DNA of 64,000 nucleotides from Fodinibacter sp963730365 (GCA_963730365.1 CAVSRM010000009.1:66742-130741); one strand, 5' to 3'. Counted from the first letter of the stretch, positions 33,877 through 44,400 are shown. Notes: generated from the sequence alone by a model not told the origin. A program made the numbers and translations.

Positions 33877-34344
33877 TCAGGCGCTAAGGGTGTTGGCCGC
33901 CGACTTGGCCGGCACGGACGACGCCCGCTGGCCGGCCATGATCGCCACCCCGAGCAGCACCAGCGCGTTGACTCCGTGCAGTGCACCGAATCCCGATCCG
34001 ACCTCGCGCGAGAGCATAGGCAACACGATCACCTGCAGGACGACCAGCCCGAAAAGAGTCGCGGCAAGCTTCACGCCCCCGGGGACCTGGGCGAAAAACG
34101 ACACAATCAACAAGATCAGGGACGTCAACGGGATCAAGAGCAGGCCGACGAAGAACATGTGGATGGCGAAGCCCAGCTCTGCGGCGAAGGCGCCGCCACT
34201 TTCCTTCTCCAAGAAAGCCTTGTTGACGACCCCTCCGTCGTCGATCCAGTTGCTGAGCCCGAAGTAGGCCCAGGCCAGCGCACCAGCCTGGACGACAACG
34301 AGCACGGCGATGGCGAAAGCAAGGAACCGGTAGGTTTTCCTCAC
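33877..34344 (-). CDS. Four-helix membrane protein (DUF6220-like)
   Basis: 155-aa integral membrane protein with about four helices: FLAFAIAVLVVVQAGALAWA, a helix after ELGFAIHMFFVGLLLIPLTS, LAATLFGLVVLQVIVLPMLS and HGVNALVLLGVAIMAGQRA. His residues in AIHMFF and ALHGVN are at helix positions where they could bind haem or metal. GTG 34344 is the start, with GGGAGTGCC upstream. It is the first gene of the operon with the multicopper oxidase and might supply electrons or copper to it; that is inference from position. Confidence 0.78.
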   Translation of the reverse strand: MRKTYRFLAFAIAVLVVVQAGALAWAYFGLSNWIDDGGVVNKAFLEKESGGAFAAELGFAIHMFFVGLLLIPLTSLILLIVSFFAQVPGGVKLAATLFGLVVLQVIVLPMLSREVGSGFGALHGVNALVLLGVAIMAGQRASSVPAKSAANTLSA

Positions 34345-34414
34345 GAGGCACTCCCCTAGTAGGACAGCCGAGTCGCGCGATTGCTGTTCCCCGAAGGATA
34401 CTCTCGATTGGGGG

Positions 34415-34530
34415 CTAGTGGTTCGGGTTTGAAGTGTTCTTACGGTTGGCCTTCTTGAGGATTTCGTCGGCGGTCGTGGTCCAGACGAACGGGTGGCAGC
34501 GGTCGTTCCAGCCGTCGACGGCACGAAGCT
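34415..34530 (-). pseudogene. IS630-family transposase C-terminal remnant
   Basis: Minus-strand frame reads WNDRCHPFVWTTTADEILKK then ANRKNTSNPNH and a stop at 34415. This is the conserved tail of IS630-type transposases. The rest of the gene is missing upstream, where unrelated sequence begins. Confidence 0.7.
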
Positions 34531-34574
34531 CGCGTGAGGCGGCTCCCCTGTGGCTCCGCCAAGGCTGCCGTCCC

Positions 34575-34738
34575 GCCAGTGGTTCGAACTCCTGGTCGAC
34601 GACGACCTTGGTGGTGAGGTCGACCGGCTCGTCTCACTTGGGTCACAGCGGACCAAAGAGCGCGACGTCGGTGTCGTCGTCCTGACCGACCCCGACGGCA
34701 ACGAGTTCCGTTTGCGGACTAAGCGGTCGGACCCATGA
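34575..34738 (+). pseudogene. VOC-family protein C-terminal remnant
   Basis: Reads FELLVDDDLGGEVDRLVSLG, QRTKERDVGVVVLTD and PDGNEFRLRTKRSDP before a TGA. PDGNEF is the metal-ligand Glu motif at the end of glyoxalase/bleomycin-resistance folds. The N-terminal half is lost at the junction with the IS630 remnant. Confidence 0.7.
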
Positions 34739-34844
34739 CTTCGACCGGCCGGCGCCTAGGGAGCACGCGCTCACATCGGCAGGATGCCGCGGAGACTCAG
34801 GTGCGCCTAACCGCCGCCAGGCGGCGTGGGCGGTACGGGGCATG

Positions 34845-34886
34845 GGACGCGGGGCGCGGGGCGCGGGGCGCGGGGCGCGGGGCGCG
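34845..34886. repeat. Six tandem 7-bp GC-rich units
   Basis: GGACGCG followed by five copies of GGGCGCG. It lies at the truncated 3' end of the IS110-type gene and probably arose by slippage. Confidence 0.85.
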
Positions 34887-34929
34887 ACGATCCGTACGCA
34901 TGGTGCGAGGGCTGCCCCAATCCAGCGTT

Positions 34930-35646
34930 CGTCTTCGCTGACGTCCTCGGGAATGTCGAACCATCCAGGGACGACCGGTGACGGACGATCGCCATCGTCG
35001 ATCTCCGCAATCAGGGCCAGGGTCTTGAGCTCCTTGCTGGAGGCCTTGATCTTCTTCTCGATCACCACCATGTCAGCGAGCTGCTCGAGCGCGAGCCGCT
35101 TGAGGGTCTTGCGGACCGAGTCGCGTGGCCGCACCGACGCCAGGATCGCCTTGGCTTGGAGCGCTGTGATGTCCTTCTTGGACTGTCCTAGAACGAGTTC
35201 GGACAGCAGCCGGTGCAACCGGTTGACCGCCTGGACTTGGACAGCTCGTCGCGGCGGTCGACCAGCATCCGCAGCACCTCCAGGTCCGCGTCGTAGGCGA
35301 GCACCCGCAGGTTCTTGGTGCGCACCGCGACCGCATGCGGGTCGTGGGCGTCGGTCTTGCGGTTGTGCCCGGTGTCCAGCAGCCGCGCCCGCGCTGAGAG
35401 CTTCGCCGGGACGTCGACCACGTGCTCGCCGTCGGCCAGCAGCCGCTGCGCCAACGGGCGGCCGGTGCCGTTGCTGCCCTCCACCGCCCACCCGATCAGG
35501 GTAGGACACCACGTGCTTGCGCATCGCCGCGTACCCGGCCTTGTCAGTGCCGAACCGTCCGGTCGCCAGCACTCTTTCGCGTCGATCGACCACCTCGATG
35601 GTCGCCGACAGCTTGTGGGGATCAACCCCGATGAACACCCTCGCCA
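34930..35646 (-). pseudogene. IS110-family transposase, truncated and frameshifted
   Basis: From ATG 35646 the frame reads VFIGVDPHKLSATIEVVDRR, the first Asp of the DEDD catalytic domain. Between about 35490 and 35230 the family sequence (LLDTGHNRKTDAHDPHAVAV, VLAYDADLEVLRMLVDRRDE) is in another frame, then returns as AVNRLHRLLSELVLGQSKKD. After KKIKASSKELKTL unrelated sequence begins, so the C-terminal transposase_20 domain with its Ser nucleophile is lost. Confidence 0.88.
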
Positions 35647-35925
35647 TGAGCTTCGTCCTTCCCGCCGTCACTGTTCGGTTGACGCCGGGCGGGCACTGCT
35701 ACTGAGAGCAGGGCAGACCCCTCTGCAGCCACGCACCGACAACGGTGCCCGGCCGGAGAGCAAACCGAAAGAGAGCCACACCCATCACGCTGGTGGGCAG
35801 CCGCAAAGAGAGCCTCCCGCCGAACACCTGGACCGAGTCTCGCCAGACACCGGCCCTGCCCGAAAGTGTCAAGTAGCCGCGTGACGGTCGGCGTGCGAAC
35901 CCACCCTCCAGGACGGGAGTCTGCG
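35647..35925. other. Non-coding stretch
   Basis: 279 bp, probably the subterminal part of the IS110 element and the 3' flank of the glycosyltransferase gene. Nothing else recognised. Confidence 0.45.
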
Positions 35926-37350
35926 CTACTCCCGGAGTAGCTCGGTGAACAGCTCTACGTACTGGATGAGGTGCCGGTCACCGAGGAACTGGTCGCGCAC
36001 TCTCTTGCCGGCGGCGTCACCCAGCCGCTGTGCGAGGTCGTCATCATCGAGCACGCTGGCGATCAGGTCCGTGAAGCCACCCAGGTCGGATGGGTCGGCC
36101 AGCAGCAAGCCACTCTGCGCGTTGACGATCTGGTCCTGGATGCCACCAACGGCGGTGGCGACGACGGGACGGTTCTTCCACATCGGCTCGGTGACCGTCA
36201 GCCCGAAGCCCTCGACGAGGCTCTTCTGCACGACGACAGTGGCGTGCCGCTGCAAGGCGTTGACGAGGTGGGCGTTTTCGTCCACGTCGTCCATCGGCAA
36301 CGAGATCAAGTGCACGCGTTGCCTCGCCTGAATCGGCAGCGCCTTCCAGAGGTCGACGCACTCGAAGAGCACCTCGGCGCCCTCGGGGTCGTCGCTGACC
36401 CCCAACACATCGGGCCCCACGAGGCAAAGGTGCGTATCGCTCGGCAGTCTGGACAGGTTGGTGGCGAAGGCGGTCAGTACCCCGGCCATGTCCTTGAGCC
36501 GGTCCCAACGGCTGATCTGTGCCACCACGCGCACGTCCCCTGGCACCATGTCTCCGGAGACAACGAGGTTGCCGTGGGCGCGCACCGTACCGGTGGAGCC
36601 GTCGCGCCGGCCGAACGCGAGGCTGCCTTGCTCTGCGGGCCTGTCCACGAGGCCGGCGTAGCGCAAGGTCGCGTCGACATCAGCGGGTGGCAGCTTGACG
36701 TTCTTGGTGCTGAACGGGTCCAGCGACGGAGGGATGATCCGCGAGCGTCGCCGATCAAGCCATCGGGGACCGTAGGCTTCGCGAGAGAAGATGGTGCCGT
36801 CCGCCTGGCTCACGTAGGGCTTCAAGAAGTCCCAGCCGACGTCGGTCAGTTCGGTCGGTGTGTCCCGGCCGATGTGACAGCGCCACACGACATGCGCGCC
36901 TGCCGCACGTAGCCCCTCCGCCATCCCTGCTGCCTGCGGGTCGTGCAGCAGCACGATGTCCCCAGCCCGCACCAGTGACCTCATGGCGTCGAGGTTGCCG
37001 GCGAGGACCGACTCGTACTCCGCTCGCTCCGCATCACCCAGTGAGCCACCGTCACCGGGTGACCCGTGCAGGAAATTGTGCAGACGCTTGGTGATCCGGA
37101 AGAACCTCGGGTTTCCGTCCAGGACCACCCAACGTGTGTCGACTCCCGCCCCGCGGGAGTAGGCCAACAGCGTCGTGAGCATCTCCGCGACCCCCCCACC
37201 GGAGGCCGTCGCGTTCACGTTCCACACGACCCGACCATCCAGGATGCGCCGTGCCAGCGCCACGTTGCTGTTGAGCCGCCCAGCACGCTCCGCGTCCAGA
37301 AGTCGTGCCAGCCGGTTCAGCGATACCGGGTCGATGCGAACCTCACGCAT
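35926..37350 (-). CDS. GT4 glycosyltransferase, trehalose-synthase (TreT)-like
   Basis: 474-aa retaining glycosyltransferase with two Rossmann domains. NATASGGGVAEMLTTLLAYS (about 47-66) is the glycine-rich acceptor-side loop typical of trehalose synthase/phosphorylase TreT; HDPQAAGMAEGL and WRCHIGRD follow. The C-terminal half has VVAQISRWDRLKDMAGVLTA and the GT4 nucleotide-sugar motif VVVQKSLVEGFGLTVTEPMW with its two Glu residues. These support transfer of glucose from NDP-glucose to glucose or a related sugar acceptor, making trehalose. ATG 37350 has GGGAGGA 7 nt upstream. The gene is intact among IS debris. Confidence 0.85.
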   Translation of the reverse strand: MREVRIDPVSLNRLARLLDAERAGRLNSNVALARRILDGRVVWNVNATASGGGVAEMLTTLLAYSRGAGVDTRWVVLDGNPRFFRITKRLHNFLHGSPGDGGSLGDAERAEYESVLAGNLDAMRSLVRAGDIVLLHDPQAAGMAEGLRAAGAHVVWRCHIGRDTPTELTDVGWDFLKPYVSQADGTIFSREAYGPRWLDRRRSRIIPPSLDPFSTKNVKLPPADVDATLRYAGLVDRPAEQGSLAFGRRDGSTGTVRAHGNLVVSGDMVPGDVRVVAQISRWDRLKDMAGVLTAFATNLSRLPSDTHLCLVGPDVLGVSDDPEGAEVLFECVDLWKALPIQARQRVHLISLPMDDVDENAHLVNALQRHATVVVQKSLVEGFGLTVTEPMWKNRPVVATAVGGIQDQIVNAQSGLLLADPSDLGGFTDLIASVLDDDDLAQRLGDAAGKRVRDQFLGDRHLIQYVELFTELLRE

Positions 37351-37639
37351 ACCCGATCCTCCCATCTGAGAGGCCCGGCCCGCTCGACGTCGCGGGAGTA
37401 TGAGGCGGGTCTGAGCTCCTACGGGTTGTCAGGCGGCGTTGAGCCGGACACGGTAGGCCACGGCGACGTCGTCACCTCTTCGCCACGCCAGACGCCTGAT
37501 GAGAGGCAGCCATGGGCATGGGCAGAACCTCGACGAAGCCGAGGACATGATGCTCAGCGCGGCGGCTGCCAGCTCGATGTGCCGGAGATCGCTGACTGGT
37601 TGGCAGCCTGCCCAAGACCCGCGTCATAGCGCCGCCTGT

Positions 37640-37912
37640 CGACGTTCGGCAGTAGGTGCAATCTAGGGGCAGCTGGAGAACCGGTGGGGAACGTGCCCTC
37701 CCCAGGCGCTGACCCTTCACCTTCTGGATCAGACCAAAGCCTTCAACCGCCTTGCCGACGTAGTGGACCCGCCCGTCCACGACCCAGGCGTAACCCCCGG
37801 GTTCCTGCGGGGCCGTCGTCTGCACGCGCAACCGACAGAACGGTCCTATGCCGAACGGATCGAGATGCGGAAGATTCAGCGTCACCGCAGCGACCCTCGA
37901 CGAGGTGAACCC
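37640..37912 (-). pseudogene. Remnant of a GIY-YIG-like nuclease
   Basis: Minus-strand frame with LPHLDPFGIGPFCRLRVQTT then PGGYAWVVDGRVHYVGKAVE and VKGQRLGRARS. GGYAW...HYVGK is the first part of the GIY-YIG fold, with the first Tyr of the motif partly kept. The conserved Arg and Glu helix that should follow is absent. It is probably a truncated small nuclease gene. Confidence 0.5.
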
Positions 37913-38282
37913 CAGCGACCAAGTCGTCCGTCGTTGCCACGTCCCAAGCCTTCAGATTCCTCACCGAAGGCGCAAGGCCGACCTGCCCCACTCCCTGCCT
38001 TGGCCCACGCGGAGGTCCCGGTGCGTCGCCGATGCCCCACTCCCAGCCGATGAGCGGACAGTCCCACGGGTCTCGATCCCCGAGGCCTGAAGTCCTCTGT
38101 GACCTGAACGGCGACTGTAACTCCACCCGACCGCGACGGCCCCGCCTGCATGTAGGGGCCTGCGTCCGGCGGCCGCGACCGGGCGTGTCGGCGCCGCCGG
38201 GTTGAATCGGACCAGCAACATCGGTACCCAGGATGATCGATGTGGCCCCGACATGGGCCCGGGCAGGCCAGGAGGCGAAGGC
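37913..38282. other. Non-coding stretch before the 578-aa gene
   Basis: 370 bp without a convincing gene. It must carry the promoter of the gene starting at 38283. Confidence 0.45.
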
Positions 38283-40019
38283 GTGGCAGCAGGCGGGAGG
38301 GTCGGCGGACCGGCCCTGGGCGTGTTCCTCGCGGCCCTCCACGACCGAACTCGGGACCTGTCCCGGGAGGACCTGCTCGCCGCCCTGGTCGGCCACGCCG
38401 AGCGCCTGCCGGTGCCGCAGCGGCAGGCCTTCCTCGACATCTTCCCCGACCCCGCCGCCGCGCCGACCCCTCCGCTGGCGGCCTCGTCGGCGGACCTGCT
38501 GGCCAGGATCGACGCGTTCGCGGCCCGGGTCGCCGCCGGGGAGTATGCCGATGACGAGGGCTACCGCTGGGACGGCTACCGCTGGGCCGACGAGGACGCC
38601 GCGACCTGGGCCCTTGACGCCGACGCGTTGTTCGCCGCGGTCGGCGAGGTGTTCCTGGCGGGCGACCTGCAGGCCGCGCGAGCGGCATACGAACGGCTTC
38701 TGGCGCCGTTCGGCGTCGGCGGGGGCGATGGCTGGTCGCTGGAGCTGTGGGAGCTGGAGTCGACCGAGGTGCCCGAGACGCTGGCCCGGTACCTGCGCTG
38801 CATCTTTGAGACCACCGCGGCCGATGCCCGCGCCGCCGCGGTGCACCGCGCCTGGTTAGACCTGCCCAGCCACTGGACGCTGACCCTGGCCGAGCTGTCG
38901 GGCACCCGCCGGGAGCAGCTGCCCGGCCTGGACGCCTTCCTGCCGGGCTGGATCGAGTGCCTGTTGACCGAGACCGGACACCCGCCGCTGCCGCAGCGGG
39001 TCCGGCTGCTCACCGAGGCCGCCACTCTGGCCGGCGGCGTGGATGCGCTGGCCGACCTGGCCAGGCGCCCCGGGACGCACCAGGGCGGCGTCGGCCTGGC
39101 CTGGGTTGACTCCCTGAACGCCGACGGCCGGCAGGAGGAGGCGAGGGCAGCGGCCCGCGAGACCCTCAACCTGCCCGGTGTCGATGCCCGGCACCTCGCC
39201 GAGGCCGCCGACCGGCTCGCCGACCTGGAGGCGGACCTGGGCGACCCCGGTGCGGCCGTGCAGGCGAGGCGGCGCGCCTGGACCAGCGGGCCCACCCGGC
39301 GACGGCTGCTCGCGATGGCCGCCACCAGCCAGGAGGCCGGAGTGCTCCCCGAGACCCTCGCCGCCGAGGCCGACGCCCTCACCGTGACCGGGAGCGCCGG
39401 CGGCGGCACCGGCCGGCTCCGCTGCGAGCTCCTGCTGCTCGCCGGCCGCGTCGACGAGGTGTCTGCCGCGCTGACCGCCGCCGACCCGCTCGGCTGGCAC
39501 CACGCCGACCACCCCGGCCCGGTTGTCCTGCCCGTCCTGTGGGCCGCCGCGCTCGGCGCGGCACCGGCCCCCGACGCCGGCCACCTCGGGGCGCTGTTCG
39601 CCGACATCGACCTCGACCCCGCCGTCCTGCCCCGGCTGGAGGACTGGCCCCCCACGCGCCAGCCCAGCGCCCGGCCCGACCGGCCCGAGCCGGCCGGCCC
39701 CACCCTGACCGGCCTACTCGCTGACGCCATCCGGGCCACGGCCGCCGACGCCAAGCGCCGCGAGGCGTGGCTGACCGCCGCGGCCGCCGTGACGGACGCC
39801 AGGATCACCGCGATCGTCTCCGGCAAGCACCGCAGCGCGTACGCTCGCGCCGCTTCCCTGGCCCACGCCCACGCCGAGACCCTCGGCGGCCTCGGCCAGG
39901 TGCCCGAGGCCCACGCCTACCTCGCCGCCGTCCGGACCCGGTTCCCCCGGCACGTCGCCTTCCGCGGCGAGCTCGACGCCGCCGCGGCCGCCTCGACCCT
40001 GCGCAACCGACGCACCTGA
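38283..40019 (+). CDS. Helical-repeat protein of unknown function, 578 aa
   Basis: Large soluble protein, extremely rich in Ala, Leu and Arg. Repeating helix pairs of 30-40 residues occur from about 100 to the end (for example LFAAVGEVFLAGDLQAARAA, LADRLADLEADLGDPGAAVQ, AHAETLGGLGQVPEAHAYLA), like TPR repeats. Short acidic/aromatic strings EGYRWDGYRWADEDAATW (about 88-105) and GDGWSLELWELES stand out. No catalytic motif or signal peptide. GTG 38283 was preferred to ATG 38253 because GGAGG lies 7 nt before it. A pRiA4b ORF-3-type gene follows after 66 bp. Function unknown; a scaffold role would fit. Confidence 0.72.
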   Translation: MAAGGRVGGPALGVFLAALHDRTRDLSREDLLAALVGHAERLPVPQRQAFLDIFPDPAAAPTPPLAASSADLLARIDAFAARVAAGEYADDEGYRWDGYRWADEDAATWALDADALFAAVGEVFLAGDLQAARAAYERLLAPFGVGGGDGWSLELWELESTEVPETLARYLRCIFETTAADARAAAVHRAWLDLPSHWTLTLAELSGTRREQLPGLDAFLPGWIECLLTETGHPPLPQRVRLLTEAATLAGGVDALADLARRPGTHQGGVGLAWVDSLNADGRQEEARAAARETLNLPGVDARHLAEAADRLADLEADLGDPGAAVQARRRAWTSGPTRRRLLAMAATSQEAGVLPETLAAEADALTVTGSAGGGTGRLRCELLLLAGRVDEVSAALTAADPLGWHHADHPGPVVLPVLWAAALGAAPAPDAGHLGALFADIDLDPAVLPRLEDWPPTRQPSARPDRPEPAGPTLTGLLADAIRATAADAKRREAWLTAAAAVTDARITAIVSGKHRSAYARAASLAHAHAETLGGLGQVPEAHAYLAAVRTRFPRHVAFRGELDAAAAASTLRNRRT

Positions 40020-40071
40020 GCGGGCCGGACGGCGGGCTCGCGCACCCGGCGACGGCCCACCGGCTGGGTCG

Positions 40072-40077
40072 TAGGGT
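40072..40077 (+). promoter_or_regulatory. -10-like hexamer before the pRiA4b ORF-3 gene
   Basis: TAGGGT lies 8 nt before GTG 40086, near the leaderless spacing, and supports that start over an upstream TTG. Confidence 0.4.
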
Positions 40078-40085
40078 TGTTCACC

Positions 40086-41216
40086 GTGAGGACGACGCGG
40101 TTGCGGGTGAGGCTGCTGGACGTGGAGCCGCCGGTGGTGCGTGTGCTCGACGTGTCGAGCGCCGCGACCCTGCCCGAGTTGCACGACGTGCTTCAGGCCG
40201 CCATGGGCTGGACCGACAGCCACCTGCACCAGTTCGAGGCCGGCCAGGCCCGCTACCGCATACCCGACCCCGACTTTGCCGCCGACGACCCCGACCTGCG
40301 CGATGAACGCTCCGCCACCCTGCGTGACCTCCCGGAGACGTTCGGCTACCTCTACGACTTCGGCGATAGCTGGCACCACCACATCGAGAACCTCGGCCCG
40401 GGCGGACCCGAACCAGGGTGCGTCGACGGCCAGGGCGCCTGCCCGCCGGAGGACTGCGGCGGGTGGCCCGGCTACGAGGACTTCCGGGACGCGATCGCCG
40501 AACCGACCCACCCCGAGCACGAGCACCTGACCTCGTGGGCCGGGCCGTGGACCGACGCCTTCGACCGCGAGGGCACCGATGCCCTGGTCCGTGCCACCGT
40601 CGGGCAGGTCCCCGGCAGCGTCCGGCTGCTGCTCGGCCTGCTCGACGGCGGGGTCAGACTGACCCCGGGCGGGCGGCTGCCCCGGGTCGTGGTGCGCGGC
40701 GTTCAGGCCCAACGCCCCACCTGGTCGATGCTGGACCGGCCCGCCTCCATCGAGGAGGACCTGCCCCCGCTGGCCGCGCTGCACGACCTGCTCCGCGGCG
40801 CCGGACTGCTCCGGCTTGCCCACGGCGTCCTGACCCCGACCAAGGCCGCCGCCGACGACCTGCAAACCATCCGCCGGCTCCGCCAGGTCCTCGAGCCGGA
40901 CAGCTTCCACGACATCCTCATCGGCGTCATCACCGCCCTCCTCGCCACCGACGGCCCGGCCACCAGCGCCGACCTCGCCGAAGCAGCCCTGCCCTGGCTG
41001 GACCGGTGGGCCATCGGCGGCCACCCCGTCAACACCGACGACCTCCGCCGCCAGCTGCGGTACACGGCCCCCCTCATGCAGGCCCTCGACCTCGCCGACC
41101 TCGGCACCGGCATCAGCTCGGACACCTGGCGCCCCGGGCCCTCGGCCACCACCCTCCTGCCCCGCGCCACCGCCCTGGCCCACTACCTCCGCCAGTGGGC
41201 CGACACCGACACCTAA
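40086..41216 (+). CDS. Plasmid pRiA4b ORF-3 family protein
   Basis: 376-aa protein. Residues 3-190 match the pRiA4b ORF-3/IS1096 TnpR-like domain: a strand RVRLLDVEPPVVRVLDVSSA, helix LPELHDVLQAAMGWTDSHLH, then QFEAG and the signature FGYLYDFGDSWHHHIEN, ending CPPEDCGGWPGYEDFRDAIA. Two Cys residues flank the CGGxPGY motif. The C-terminal 180 residues are helical and may be winged-helix-like (IVTALLATDGPATSADLAEA type). The family is found on plasmids and near insertion sequences; its activity is unknown. It probably works with the 578-aa neighbour. Confidence 0.85.
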   Translation: MRTTRLRVRLLDVEPPVVRVLDVSSAATLPELHDVLQAAMGWTDSHLHQFEAGQARYRIPDPDFAADDPDLRDERSATLRDLPETFGYLYDFGDSWHHHIENLGPGGPEPGCVDGQGACPPEDCGGWPGYEDFRDAIAEPTHPEHEHLTSWAGPWTDAFDREGTDALVRATVGQVPGSVRLLLGLLDGGVRLTPGGRLPRVVVRGVQAQRPTWSMLDRPASIEEDLPPLAALHDLLRGAGLLRLAHGVLTPTKAAADDLQTIRRLRQVLEPDSFHDILIGVITALLATDGPATSADLAEAALPWLDRWAIGGHPVNTDDLRRQLRYTAPLMQALDLADLGTGISSDTWRPGPSATTLLPRATALAHYLRQWADTDT

Positions 41217-41499
41217 CCGCGACGGGACAGGGCCGCCTGCCCGAGAACAGGGCCCGCCCCACATCGCCCACTGTCGGCTATCCGGTCGAGTGAACCGAAC
41301 ACGCCGTCTCAGCGGCCTGACAGACGGCATGTTCTACTCCCTCGACCTGCCATTGCGGGATGTATCAGGAGGCGCATCGGACGCTCTTCGGTTCGTGAGG
41401 CAAGAGCACGAGGGCCGCGCGCGTCGGCGAAGGCTGGACCGCACCGGCAGTCGATGCCATCGCCAACGGATAGCCAACGCTGAACTCTGGGAGGCTGAA
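41217..41499. other. Intergenic stretch before the metalloprotease gene
   Basis: 283 bp. The protease frame is open upstream of 41500, but the extra 70 residues are Arg-rich with no fold pattern and are treated as untranslated. Confidence 0.5.
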
Positions 41500-44400
41500 G
41501 TGGTCACGGGCACGACGATCGCAGACGGATTGACCGCGACGAGCGGATGCCATTACAACCCGATCGACCAAATGATCTACGTCACCGAGATCTCGGGGCG
41601 GGTGTCGGGAGTCGGCCTCGACCGCTCCGTGCGCGAAGTGACGGGTGAGCTGCGTGGGGCCGCGGACCTGACGATCACGGACGACGGTTCCACGGCTTTC
41701 GTCGCGCTCCGAGACGGGCGCCTGTTCGCGCTCGATCTCACCGTGCCGGCAGCGGTGCCCGAACTGGTGGCATCGGATCTCGGCAAGCCCGCGCAGATCG
41801 CGTGGATCCCGGGTCGGCGGACGGTCTGGGCCGTGCAGGCGGGACCGTCCGGAACCCTCGTAGAGATCACTCCCGCCACGGGCGATGTGTCGCGGCTGTC
41901 GGATGTGCTCGACAACGCGGTGGGCCTCGCAGCGCATTCGGACGGTTCGCTCGCCTACGTCTCGCGACCGGGTGAGATTCTCGAGGTCGATGTCGCGAAC
42001 GGAACGATGTCGCCGTTCATCGGCTCCTTGGCCGACGCGGGTCGTCTCACGTGGACCGACGACAGCGAGAGCGTTCTGCTCCACGCCGAGCCCGGCACCC
42101 GCGCGCGTGTTGAGCAGATCGATCTGGCTGGCGCGACCGCCGTACTGTTCGACGCAGGCGACGTGGAGCCCGCGGGCATCAGCATGGTGGGGGATCGGGT
42201 TGTGGTCAGCGGCTTGCGCGAGGTCATGGTCTACGACCTCGCCACCGTCCCTCCCGGTCCCGTCGTCACGGAGCTCTCGCCCCGACTTGGCCACGGCGGC
42301 GACGTCCTGGTGCTTTCGGGCAGCGGGTTCGGCGACTGGGCGACTCCGGTCAGCGTCGACGTCGGCGGCGCCCCGGCGATCGTGCTCGAGCACTCCGAGC
42401 AGCGTCTGCGCGTGCTCACGCATCCCGAGACGCGCGACGGCTCGGTCATCGTCACCGTCGGCCCGGATGTCGTCGACGCTGGTCTCTTCGCGCTGAACGA
42501 CAGCCCTGGGTACTTCGACGATGGGCCTCCTCTCGTGCTGGCCGATATCGCGACGGCGCCCGCTCCCGGCGAGCAGGGGCTGCCGAAGGCGGGCGGTGCG
42601 GTGTTCGTCGCGCTCGTGACTCCGGCCGATCTGGCGTCGCCGCCGGCGACTGCCCGATCGACGATCGACGACCGCTGGAATGGCGCCGGAAGCTCGGTGA
42701 GCACGTACTACGACCAGGCAAGCTACTCGAGCTGCGCGGTCACGGGTTCGCTGACCGCCGGGTGGAAGACGCTCAGCGGCAATCTGCTGGACTACCACTG
42801 GACCTCCGAGCTGAAGCAGAAGGTCGATGCGAGTGGCAACCGGGTGTACGACGCCAGTGGCCACGCCGTGTTCGAGACGGATGCCGCAGGCATCCCCATC
42901 CCGCAGAAGGACGACGACGGCAACATCAAGTCGTACGACAACTTCTGGAACAACCAGCGACTGGTCGCCGAGGCGGTCCAGCTATACAAGACCGAGATCG
43001 CGGCCGCCAACCCGGACATGATCGCCGTCACGTGCTACACGGGCGGCAAGTTCACCCGCGCCTGGGGCAACATGAGCGCCAAGACCTTCACATTCTCGGC
43101 GGCGGGCCTCAGCATCAACGAGACGCTGAGCAAGGACACCCCGTACATCACGGTGAACGAGGGAGCGGACTGGGGACGGCTGGCGCACGAGACCGGGCAC
43201 AACGTCATCGACCCGAAGTTCGTGGCCGGAGCGCACCTTGGCGAGGACATCTACGGATCGAACCTCATCGATGCGGCTGAGGCGACGGCGGCGCCGTTCG
43301 ACATCATGGGTTCGCACGACGGCTATCACCCGTTGTTCAGCGGGTCGAATCTCGAGAACCTCGGCTGGCTCACCGACGCGCATTCCGCGAACCCGAACGA
43401 CGAGAACCTCAGTGGCCAGACGAACATCGGCCGCGTCAAGTGGGATCGCAATCCGCGGAGTTTCGAGGTCGAGCTGCAGGCCCACGGGACGACGGAGAAC
43501 ACGGTGCAGGGCCGGTACCACGTGCTCAAGATCATCGTCACGCCGTCGCTGGCGTACTACGTGGAGGTGCGGCAGCGCCCGGGCACGACCGCGCTCGTCT
43601 TCGACCCCAAGCTGCCTCTCGGCAGCGCCGCGAATCCGAACCAGGGGGGCGTCCTCGTCACCCGCGTGCTGCTGGATTCGGTCAACAACAACCACCAAAC
43701 CCGTTTCATCACCACCGCCCACGCACCGAACGTGCTGCGCACCGGTGAGGTCGCCGTGGATCCGCTGCGCGACCTCACGATCACGGTCGTCGACGACAAC
43801 GTCCAGGCGTGGCCGCTCATCTGCAAGGTGAGAGTCGACTGGGCGCAGAACCTGCCCGACGTCCCTGACGGCAAGTTCGACCTGCGCATCGACCCGTGGG
43901 ACGAGAGATATCAGACCCCCGACATCTGGATCGACCGGGATCGGGACGGCAGCTTCGACCAACCGAACGACGCCCAAGGACGCCCGATGGGCAGCGGCGA
44001 CAAGCCGCTCGTCAACGCCAAGAACGACTTCTACTGTCGCATTCACAACGACGGGACGGATGGTGCCAGCGACGTCCTCGTGACGTTCTACTCGATCACG
44101 CCGCCGGGCGTGGGTGACAACGGCAGCTGGGCGCCGATCGAGACGGCGACCGTCGCCTCCATCGCGGGCGGTGCCAGTTTCGACGCGTCGACGGTCTGGG
44201 TTCCCCAGGTCGGCGAACACACCTGCCTGCAAGTCGCAGCGACCCATCAGCTGGGTGAGGTCACGGGCGGAAACAATCACGCGCAGGAGAACATTGCAGA
44301 GTTCGACCTTCCGTCCGGCAGTCCGGTGCATCCGCTCACGCGTCCCGTCGCGGTGCGCAATCCGTCCAGTGAGCGTCAGCGGATCCACCTGCGTGCGCGC

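Noticed and set aside
34845..34886. Origin-like iterons
   Set aside because: The 7-bp GC-only units have no AT-rich stretch or replication gene nearby; simple slippage explains them.
41290..41499. Upstream extension of the metalloprotease
   Set aside because: The 70 extra residues are Arg-rich and without fold pattern, whereas GTG 41500 has a good ribosome site.
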